Positions 42,135 through 49,342 of a DNA stretch of 64,000 bases are shown piece by piece. Under the pieces are notes generated by a model. It saw only the letters and a program-made list of their open reading frames with translations, was not told where the DNA came from and did not search any database. Each line of letters starts with the position of its first letter. Within the stretch, counting starts at the first letter, position 1. The stretch spans positions 1 to 64,000 of the forward strand of contig CAMNCW010000041.1 in NCBI GenBank assembly GCA_946534715.1, in the 5' to 3' direction. The stretch is from an uncultured Bacteroidales bacterium (lineage in GTDB: Bacteria; Bacteroidota; Bacteroidia; Bacteroidales; Paludibacteraceae). The translations under genes and the position numbers were made by a program.

Positions 42135-44783
42135 TATAAATCTCCCCGTAATGCTCTTGGGGTTCTTGCGGATGTCTTCTACGGTGCCTTCGGCAACCAA
42201 CTGTCCGCCTTCACGGCCGCCTTCGGGACCCATGTCGATGATCCAGTCGCATGCCCGGATCACGTCCGTGTTGTGCTCGATGATCAGCACCGTGTTCCCT
42301 TTATCCACCAACTGCCGCAACACACCCAACAACACCCGTATGTCCTCAAAATGAAGACCGGTGGTCGGTTCGTCCAATATATACAAGGTCTTGCCCGTGG
42401 ACGGACGTGACAGTTCGGTCGCTAATTTGATACGCTGGCTCTCGCCGCCGGAGAGGCTGGTGGAGGACTGACCGAGTTTGATATAGCCCAAACCCACGTC
42501 CTGAATGGTCTTGATCTTACGCAGGATCTTGGGCTGCGGCTCGAAGAACTCCACGGCTTGGTTCACCGTCATATCTAATATGTCCGCAATGGACTTGCCT
42601 TTCCATCGTACCTCCAGGGTCTCGCGGTTATACCGTTGACCGCCGCATACTTCGCACGGCACATACACATCGGGCATGAAGTGCATCTGGATCGTCTTGT
42701 AGCCGTTGCCCATACACTCTTCGCATCGTCCGCCTTTGGCGTTGAAAGAGAACCGCCCGGCTTTCCAGCCCCTGATCTTCGATTCGGGTAACTGCGCAAA
42801 CAGGTCGCGTATATCGTTGAAGACGTTGGTGTACGTGGCGGGATTACTACGCGGCGTACGGCCGATAGGCGACTGATCGACGTTGATCACTTTGTCAATA
42901 TACTCAATGCCCTCAATACTCTTGTACGGCAACGGGGTTTGTTTGGAGCGGTAGAACTTCTGGCTCAAAATGGGGTAGAGGGTCTGATTGATCATACTGC
43001 TCTTGCCGCTTCCGCTCACACCCGTCACGCATACCATCCGCCCCAAAGGAATACGTATCGTTACGTCCTTCAAATTATTGCCCGTACAGCCCGAGAGGGT
43101 CAAAACCCCTCCCGACCTCCCCACAGGGGGAGGAGTTGAGTCACCCTCCCTTTTAGGGAGGGGCTGGGGGGAGGCTCCCACTTCTCTTTCTCCCTTCAGA
43201 TATTTAGCGGTCAGCGTATCGGTCTTCAGCAGTTCTTCCGGCGTGCCGCTGAACAGGACTTTGCCGCCCAGACGACCGGCTTTCGGACCTATATCCACGA
43301 TCCAATCCGCCTCACGCATCATCTGCTCGTCATGTTCCACCACAATGACCGAATTACCCATGTCGCGCAACTCTTTGAGACTGTTGATCAGCCGCTCGTT
43401 GTCGCGTTGGTGCAAACCGATACTCGGCTCGTCCAATATATACAGCACGTTCACCAAACGGCTGCCTATCTGTGTCGCCAAACGGATCCGCTGGCTCTCG
43501 CCGCCGCTCAGGCTCTCGCTGCTACGGCTGAGGCTCAGATAACTCAAACCCACCGACTGCATGAAACGCAGTCTTGCGCAGATCTCTTTCAGAATCGGCT
43601 CGGCGATGGCGCGCTGTTTGTCGTTTAACTGCGGACCGATGTTCGTCAGTTTGTCTAACAACTCCTCTATATCCATCTCCGCCATTTCGGAGATATTATA
43701 TTCGCCGATGCGGTAACTGAGCGACTCTTTGCTCAGACGCTTGCCCTGACATTCCGGGCAGACGATCCATTCCTCCTGCTTCTCCTCTTCCTCCTCGTTC
43801 GTTGCCAAATTCTGCAACTCTTCCCACCAGTTATCGCTCTGTATAGCCTCATCTACGGCGTCCGTCGCGCCTTGTACATTGTCCCTGCGTACCTTTCCGA
43901 GCCCTTTGCAGCAAGGACACCAGCCCGAGGGACTGTTGAACGAGAACGTATGCGGTGCCGGCTCCTGATAACTCAGACCCGTCTCCGGACACATGAGGTT
44001 TCGGCTGAAGAACCGCACCTCCTCCGGCTTATCGTGCAGAGCGATCTCCATCACCCCGTTGCCCTGCGTCATCGCCCGGTCAATAGACTGTCTCAACCGA
44101 CGCAGGTCATTCTCCTCTCCCTCCTTTGTGGAGAGGGTAGGGCTCTTGACTTTCAACCGATCTACCACTACCTCTATCGTGTGTACTTTGTATCGGTCCA
44201 GTTTCATGCCGGCTACGATCTCCTGCACCTCGCCGTCAACACGCACATGAACAAACCCTTTCTTGCGGATCGTCTCGAACAACTCTTTGTAATGACCCTT
44301 GCGCGCCTTGATCAGCGGAGCTAAAACCAATATCTTCTGCCCCGCATATTCGTTCACGATCAGGTCCACGATCTGTTCGTCCGTATAATGCACCATCGGC
44401 TTGCCGGACAGGTACGAATAGGCTATTCCTGCGCGGGCGTAAAGCAGTCGCAAAAAATCATACACCTCCGTTATAGTACCTACCGTCGAACGGGGATTCT
44501 TGCTGGTGGTCTTCTGGTCAATGGAGATCACGGGGCTTAAACCGGTTATCTTATCCACGTCCGGACGTTGCATCTGTCCGATGAACCCCCGGGCGTACGA
44601 AGAGAACGTCTCCATGTACCGCCGTTGACCCTCTGCAAAAATGGTGTCGAAAGCCAAGGAGGACTTACCCGAACCGCTCAAGCCGGTTATCACCGACAGT
44701 CGTTTACGGGGAATAGACACGTTGATATTTTTCAAATTATGTACCCGTGCTCCAATTACCTCTATATTGCCTTCTTGTTCCAT
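42132..44783 (-). CDS. uvrA: Excinuclease ABC subunit A
   Basis: The damage-recognition ATPase of nucleotide excision repair, 883 residues (most UvrA proteins are about 930-950). Two ABC modules are present: Walker A GLSGSGKSSLAFD near 34-46 and GVSGSGKSSMINQ near 592, with signatures LSGGESQRIRLA and LSGGESQRIKLA. Zinc-binding Cys pairs are seen in CPETGLSY/CPCCKGLGK and CEECMGNGYK/CEVCGGQRYN. The linker before the second module (about residues 532-562, ASPQPLPKREGD, PPPVGRSGG) is encoded by a long GC-rich palindromic element. It has its own promoter; the C-terminal TAA starts the junction repeat. Confidence 0.95.
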   Translation of the reverse strand: MEQEGNIEVIGARVHNLKNINVSIPRKRLSVITGLSGSGKSSLAFDTIFAEGQRRYMETFSSYARGFIGQMQRPDVDKITGLSPVISIDQKTTSKNPRSTVGTITEVYDFLRLLYARAGIAYSYLSGKPMVHYTDEQIVDLIVNEYAGQKILVLAPLIKARKGHYKELFETIRKKGFVHVRVDGEVQEIVAGMKLDRYKVHTIEVVVDRLKVKSPTLSTKEGEENDLRRLRQSIDRAMTQGNGVMEIALHDKPEEVRFFSRNLMCPETGLSYQEPAPHTFSFNSPSGWCPCCKGLGKVRRDNVQGATDAVDEAIQSDNWWEELQNLATNEEEEEKQEEWIVCPECQGKRLSKESLSYRIGEYNISEMAEMDIEELLDKLTNIGPQLNDKQRAIAEPILKEICARLRFMQSVGLSYLSLSRSSESLSGGESQRIRLATQIGSRLVNVLYILDEPSIGLHQRDNERLINSLKELRDMGNSVIVVEHDEQMMREADWIVDIGPKAGRLGGKVLFSGTPEELLKTDTLTAKYLKGEREVGASPQPLPKREGDSTPPPVGRSGGVLTLSGCTGNNLKDVTIRIPLGRMVCVTGVSGSGKSSMINQTLYPILSQKFYRSKQTPLPYKSIEGIEYIDKVINVDQSPIGRTPRSNPATYTNVFNDIRDLFAQLPESKIRGWKAGRFSFNAKGGRCEECMGNGYKTIQMHFMPDVYVPCEVCGGQRYNRETLEVRWKGKSIADILDMTVNQAVEFFEPQPKILRKIKTIQDVGLGYIKLGQSSTSLSGGESQRIKLATELSRPSTGKTLYILDEPTTGLHFEDIRVLLGVLRQLVDKGNTVLIIEHNTDVIRACDWIIDMGPEGGREGGQLVAEGTVEDIRKNPKSITGRFI
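43095..43190 (-). repeat. Long GC-rich double-palindrome element in frame in uvrA
   Basis: It contains two palindromes in series on the plus strand, CCTCCCCACAGGGGGAGG and CCCTCCCTTTTAGGGAGGG, with GGGGCTGGGGGGAGG beside them. It is translated into a Pro/Gly-rich linker between the two ABC modules. Confidence 0.85.
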
Positions 44784-44811
44784 CTTTTTTGTGCATTTCC
44801 TAAAACGGGTA

Positions 44812-44843
44812 CAAAGGTACTACAAATTTTGCACATATGCAAA
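44812..44843 (-). promoter_or_regulatory. Promoter of uvrA
   Basis: Minus strand TTTG (44840-44843), 20-nt spacer CATATGTGCAAAATTTGTAG, TACCTTTG (44812-44819). Confidence 0.85.
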
Positions 44844-44853
44844 TAAAAATGCA

Positions 44854-44879
44854 AAAAAGCGCACCGAGATGCGCTTTTT
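44854..44879 (-). terminator. Intrinsic terminator of the LRR protein gene
   Basis: AAAAAGCGCA / TGCGCTTTT-type stem with loop CTCGG, followed on the minus strand by a T run. Located 10 bases after the LRR stop and just before the uvrA promoter. Confidence 0.85.
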
Positions 44880-44889
44880 GTGTTACAAA

Positions 44890-45936
44890 CTACTTCACTT
44901 TTTGTCCGGTGATGGTATAGGTCCGGTCATCGGTGAGGATATAGACATTGCCGTTCTTGATCAGTTTCTGTGCGGGGTTGGCGGGGTTGGTATATACCGC
45001 AGGAGCAGAAGACGGCACGTCGGCTTGATATACGGCTTGGATAGTGATACCTAATTTTATATCCGCCGCAACTGTTTCCCAACGAAGGAACGTAAAGCCG
45101 GTAATAGCCGGAGCTACGGGCACAGAGAGTGTAAGTACATGGATGTATAAGGCTTGGCTATCTTTATCCACATAGTTAATCGTATAATCGCTTTCGACAG
45201 TCTCGATGGGTTCTTCGGGATCCTCGCCGGGAACATCCACTCCCACGATGTTCGTAAATCCCTTCCACACTTCGGCAGCCTGATACAGGCTTACCGACTC
45301 CTTCGGCACATTGAGCACACAGGTGGATTTGTTAACCTCATCAAACACATCGCTATTGATGCTCTGCGGCGTAGTGGCATAGTTCGTCACAGAGGTCAAA
45401 CCGCTGCAAAAACCGAAAGCACTACCTCCAATGCCGGTGACGCTATTGGGAATGGTCACGGAGGTCAAACCGGTGCAACTACCGAAAGCCCCATCTCCAA
45501 TGCTGGTGACGCTATTCGGGATCGTCACAGAGGTCAAACCGGTGCAATGAAGGAAAGCCCCATCTCCAATGCCGGTGACACTATTTGGGATCGTCATAGA
45601 GGTCAAACCGGTGCAATTAAAGAAAGCATAATCTCCAATGCGGGTGACTCTATTGCCAATCGTCACAGAGGTCAAACCGCTGCACCAACAGAAAGCCCTA
45701 TCTCCAATGCCGGCGACGGTGTACGTCTTGTTGTTATAGGTCACTGAGGAGGGAATAACCACCAAGCCGGAGTATTCATCCAAGTAGGAATTGTACTTAT
45801 CACCTTGATAAGTCACTTCGGCGGTGAGGTGCTCATCATCGAAATTGTACCAGATACCGCCCACGGAGGTATCCGAGGCGAACATTGTTCCTGCGCCGGC
45901 TACCAGCGCGAGAAGGAAAATGGAAAGTTTTTTCAT
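44890..45936 (-). CDS. BspA-like leucine-rich repeat (LRR_5) surface protein
   Basis: A 348-residue exported protein with signal peptide MKKLSIFLLALVAGAGTMFA. Residues about 75-190 contain five 23-residue LRR_5 units of the form GDGAFxxCTGLTSVTIPNSV. The DNA units are 69 bp and nearly identical, which suggests recent duplication or gene conversion. A small all-beta region follows, and the C-terminus (LIKNGNVYILTDDRTYTITG, then QKVK) matches the tail of the C10 protease, a possible type IX sorting signal. BspA-like proteins bind host matrix proteins or other bacteria. Own promoter and terminator. Confidence 0.93.
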   Translation of the reverse strand: MKKLSIFLLALVAGAGTMFASDTSVGGIWYNFDDEHLTAEVTYQGDKYNSYLDEYSGLVVIPSSVTYNNKTYTVAGIGDRAFCWCSGLTSVTIGNRVTRIGDYAFFNCTGLTSMTIPNSVTGIGDGAFLHCTGLTSVTIPNSVTSIGDGAFGSCTGLTSVTIPNSVTGIGGSAFGFCSGLTSVTNYATTPQSINSDVFDEVNKSTCVLNVPKESVSLYQAAEVWKGFTNIVGVDVPGEDPEEPIETVESDYTINYVDKDSQALYIHVLTLSVPVAPAITGFTFLRWETVAADIKLGITIQAVYQADVPSSAPAVYTNPANPAQKLIKNGNVYILTDDRTYTITGQKVK

Positions 45937-45976
45937 GATGTAATATAATTTAGCGATTCATATTCAATTGCGGGTA

Positions 45977-46008
45977 CAAAGGTACTGCTTTTTTTTGATA
46001 TACGCAAA
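45977..46008 (-). promoter_or_regulatory. Promoter of the LRR protein gene
   Basis: Minus strand TTTG (46005-46008), 20-nt spacer CGTATATCAAAAAAAAGCAG, TACCTTTG (45977-45984). Confidence 0.85.
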
Positions 46009-46017
46009 TAAAAATCG

Positions 46018-46043
46018 GAAAAGCGTCCTTCGGGGCGCTTTTT
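46018..46043. terminator. Hairpin with T run, orientation unclear
   Basis: AAAAGCGTCC, loop TTC, GGGGCGCTTTTTG. No gene ends here on either strand, since the flanking genes diverge. It may insulate the two promoters or be a remnant of a lost gene. Confidence 0.6.
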
Positions 46044-46051
46044 GTGTGCCC

Positions 46052-46176
46052 AAAATTTGCGGAATGGTGTAATTTTAGCGAAACAAAATTTGCGGAATGG
46101 TGTAATTTTGGCAAAATAAAATTTGTGGAATGGTGTAATTTTAGCAAAATAAAATTTGCGGAAATGTGTAAAATTA
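46052..46176 (+). repeat. 33-bp tandem repeat, about 3.8 units, upstream of addA
   Basis: Units start at 46052, 46085, 46118 and 46151, each beginning AAAATTTGYGGAATGGTGTA; the last is partial. The period is a multiple of three, and several frames on both strands stay open, giving 11-residue peptide repeats. I regard these frames as by-products and not genes. The array ends at the -33 element of the addA promoter. Confidence 0.93.
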
Positions 46177-46208
46177 TTTGCATATATCAAAATTTTTTTG
46201 TAAATTTG
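46177..46208 (+). promoter_or_regulatory. Promoter of addAB
   Basis: TTTG (46177-46180), 20-nt spacer CATATATCAAAATTTTTTTG, TAAATTTG (46201-46208). Confidence 0.85.
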
Positions 46209-46228
46209 CACCCAAAATTTATACATCT

Positions 46229-49200
46229 GTGGAGAGACTGATCAATATACAAAAGCCGGTGACGGTATGCCGGGCATCGGCGGGAACGGGTAAGACTTAT
46301 ACCTTAGCCGCCTATTACGTGGGACTGCTGCTGTCCGGCGAGGACTACCGTTCGATCCTTGCCATCACCTTCACCAACAAAGCAACGGCGGAGATGAGCG
46401 AACGTATCATCAGTTACCTGTATGCCATCTCGCGTGGTGAACAGAAAGATTTTCTGGAGCGCGCACGATGTTTCATGCTGCGCGATCAGGATGTGCCGGA
46501 TGCGGTGTTGGCTGCGCGGGCGGAGGAGTGCTTCCGGAAAATGCTGCTCGACTACGACAACGTGCAGGTAATGACGATCGACTCGTTCCTGCAGACCCTG
46601 CTGAGCGGTTTGGCAGGCATCCTGAAGATGAGCGCGGGACTGAGCACGGAGCTGGATATAGACCATGTGATCCGTACCGCCGTAGATCAGTTGCTGACCA
46701 CCGAACTGACGGAGGAGGACAAACAGATATTGGAGGATTACATGCGGCTCAAATTAGATAAAGAGAGCCAATGGGATGTACGTCAGAGCCTATGCCAGAT
46801 GGCGAAAGAGCTGTACAACGAGTCGGTGCAGATCTTGGATGCCGACGGTCGTATCTGTTTCGACGCATCGACGATAGCGCGCCGCCGGACGATCATCGAG
46901 GATTTATGGCGGACGAATGCGGAGGTAAGGGAGTTGCAGCAACTCGTTTCGGGCATCCGCACGGAGGAGTTGATCGATAACAAAGCGACGATGCCCAAAC
47001 CGCTGCCTCATGCGAAAGATATAGAGAAAGCGTGTGCGCGTCTCCGACGGTCGGTAGAAGCACCGGAAGAGGTGCCGTCAAAAGATCGTTTCCGCGGTCT
47101 GACGGATCTGCAGATGACTGATGCACAAGGTGGCAAATGGACGAAGCTGCCGGCGGCGGTAGTGGATGCCGCGGTGCAGGCTACTATTCTTGCCCAAAGG
47201 GTAGAGTGGACCTATAACACGCTCCAACTGACGATCCGTTTCAGCCGTGACATGGAGCTGATGGCGTCTCTGCAGGCGCTGATCCAACGCAACCTGTCGG
47301 AAGCCAACTGCGCGCTCCTTGCCCGTACCGCCGGCACACTGAGCAAGGCGCTTAGAAACGGCGATGCGGACTTTATCTTAGAGAAAGCGGGCATCCGTTA
47401 CCGCCACGTGCTGATGGATGAGTTTCAGGACACGAGCCGTTTGCAATGGAGCGTGATCAAGCAGCTGCTGCAAGACGTGCTCGCCGGCACGGGAAACACG
47501 CTGCTCATCGTAGGCGACATCAAGCAGTCTATCTACCGCTGGCGCAACGGCGACTGGCATATTATGGATGCCCTCACTGCACCCGAAAACGAGTTGACGC
47601 ACGATAAGATCAACGAACGCTTTACCTCCCTCACCCGCAATTTCCGCAGCTCCGAAGAGGTAGTCCGCTTCAACCTCTCGCTCTTCCAATACCTCATCGG
47701 TCACCAAGGAGCCGCCGAACGTATCTACGGCGAACAATTCACCCCGGAGCACCTGGAGGAATTCTATCAGGCGAAAAAGAAAGGCGGCTATGTGCATTTT
47801 CAGGCATTCCCCAAAGGTACGAAAGAAGAACTGACCGCCGCCATGTTCGACACGATGGAGGAATTATTGCAAAAAGGCGCGATTCCATCGGACATAATGG
47901 TGCTGGTGCGGGAGAAGAAAGATGCGGCTCTGATCACCGACCTGCATGCGTACTTAGATCCTGATAGTTACCCGCACCTGAGCCGTGTGGCGATCGTGTC
48001 GGCGGATAGTTTTCTGTTAGAAGCCTCCGAGGCGGTGAAGATTATCATCGCCGGTCTGCGTGTATGGGCGAACGCCGATGACGTAGCCGCCAAATACATC
48101 GAGATAGCCACCGATCGCACCGGTTTCATCGAGGAAATGCACACGCGCATCCCGGCGCACACACCGCTATACGAGGCGGTCTGCACCCTCATCGCTATTC
48201 TTCTTTGCGACGAGGACGGACAGTACACCGGCACCGAGACCGCCTATCTCAATAATCTCCTGGACCGCACCCGCGGCTATGTGAGCGCATACGGCAGTTC
48301 GGTGACGGATTTTCTGAACTACTGGGACGACACGATGCACGAGAAATCCGTGCCCGCCTCTTCCGCCAATGCGATCCGTATTATGACCGTTCATGCCAGC
48401 AAGGGTCTGCAGGCACAGACGCTCTTCGTGCCTTTCTGCTCCTGGACCAAAGAGGCAGGCAAGCACGCACAGAAGATCTGGTGCGAAGTGCCCGCAGCGT
48501 TGGATGCAGGCAACGACTATGTGCCGATAGCCGACGGAGCCGAGATGGCTAACTCCGCCTACCGCGCCGAATACGATGAGGAGCACGAGAACATGCGTGT
48601 GGATAACTTGAACATGCTGTACGTAGCCCTCACACGCGCCGAAGATAATCTCTATATTTCCACTTCGTACCCCGTGCTCAAAGACGGCAAACCCGGCACT
48701 TTCAATCACGTAGGCAAATACATCATGGACTATGTGGGGGGCGATGAATACGAAGCCGGCGAACCCGTGATAAAAGGCCAAAGGGACAAGGCGGAAGTGA
48801 CGAAGGAGGAGGCGGAGTTCTGGGCAAACAGCGATCAGGTGCGTTTCGTTCAGTCGCAGGAAGGCGCGCTATACACGGATTGCGGCGAGGAGGCTTATCG
48901 CCGTATGGCGCGTATGGACGAGGGTACGCTATGCCATGAGATCTTCGCTAACATCCGCAAAGCCGATGAGTTGGAGGCGGTGTTAGACGATTTCGAGAGC
49001 CGCGGAGAGATACGCGACCGGGCGCAGAAAGAAGCCCTGAAAACCCTGATTTCATCGGCATGGAACGGCAATGAACAGATGCGTGACTGGTTTACTGCAC
49101 CATGGCAACTCAAACTGGAACAGGCGATCTATATCGACCGACGCGAGTTGAGACCCGACCGCGTGATGATTAATCCCGTAACCAACGAAGCAATCGTGCT

Positions 49201-49342
49201 TGATTATAAGTTCGGACATTGGGAAAACCAATACCTCCGGCAAGTACGCGAATACATGGAGGCACTGCGCCGTATGGGATATGTGAATGTGAAAGGATTC
49301 TTGTGGTACGCCCGTAAAAATCAATTAGTGGAGGTGAAGTAA
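46229..49342 (+). CDS. addA: UvrD/RecB-like helicase-nuclease (AddA-type)
   Basis: The helicase-nuclease subunit of an AddAB-like double-strand break resection complex, about 1037 residues. The start is GTG 46229 (read ERLINIQKPVTVCRA); an upstream ATG frame begins before the promoter. Motifs are CRASAGTGKTYTL (Walker A, about 15-23), DEFQDTSRLQW (D near 397), GDIKQSIYRWRNGD, MTVHASKGLQAQTLFVP and a C-terminal PD-(D/E)xK nuclease (PDRVMIN, VLDYKFG near 992, YLRQVREYMEAL). The stop overlaps the addB start by one base, so both subunits are translated together. The symbol is by functional analogy; annotation pipelines often call it UvrD-helicase. Confidence 0.9.
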   Translation: MERLINIQKPVTVCRASAGTGKTYTLAAYYVGLLLSGEDYRSILAITFTNKATAEMSERIISYLYAISRGEQKDFLERARCFMLRDQDVPDAVLAARAEECFRKMLLDYDNVQVMTIDSFLQTLLSGLAGILKMSAGLSTELDIDHVIRTAVDQLLTTELTEEDKQILEDYMRLKLDKESQWDVRQSLCQMAKELYNESVQILDADGRICFDASTIARRRTIIEDLWRTNAEVRELQQLVSGIRTEELIDNKATMPKPLPHAKDIEKACARLRRSVEAPEEVPSKDRFRGLTDLQMTDAQGGKWTKLPAAVVDAAVQATILAQRVEWTYNTLQLTIRFSRDMELMASLQALIQRNLSEANCALLARTAGTLSKALRNGDADFILEKAGIRYRHVLMDEFQDTSRLQWSVIKQLLQDVLAGTGNTLLIVGDIKQSIYRWRNGDWHIMDALTAPENELTHDKINERFTSLTRNFRSSEEVVRFNLSLFQYLIGHQGAAERIYGEQFTPEHLEEFYQAKKKGGYVHFQAFPKGTKEELTAAMFDTMEELLQKGAIPSDIMVLVREKKDAALITDLHAYLDPDSYPHLSRVAIVSADSFLLEASEAVKIIIAGLRVWANADDVAAKYIEIATDRTGFIEEMHTRIPAHTPLYEAVCTLIAILLCDEDGQYTGTETAYLNNLLDRTRGYVSAYGSSVTDFLNYWDDTMHEKSVPASSANAIRIMTVHASKGLQAQTLFVPFCSWTKEAGKHAQKIWCEVPAALDAGNDYVPIADGAEMANSAYRAEYDEEHENMRVDNLNMLYVALTRAEDNLYISTSYPVLKDGKPGTFNHVGKYIMDYVGGDEYEAGEPVIKGQRDKAEVTKEEAEFWANSDQVRFVQSQEGALYTDCGEEAYRRMARMDEGTLCHEIFANIRKADELEAVLDDFESRGEIRDRAQKEALKTLISSAWNGNEQMRDWFTAPWQLKLEQAIYIDRRELRPDRVMINPVTNEAIVLDYKFGHWENQYLRQVREYMEALRRMGYVNVKGFLWYARKNQLVEVK

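Noticed and set aside
46052..46176. CRISPR array
   Set aside because: The 33-bp units are contiguous with no variable spacers and no cas genes are present.
46044..46241. Open frames on both strands across the 33-bp repeat giving 11-residue peptide repeats
   Set aside because: Frames stay open only because the unit length is a multiple of three; they overlap promoters and no start signal or homologue supports them.
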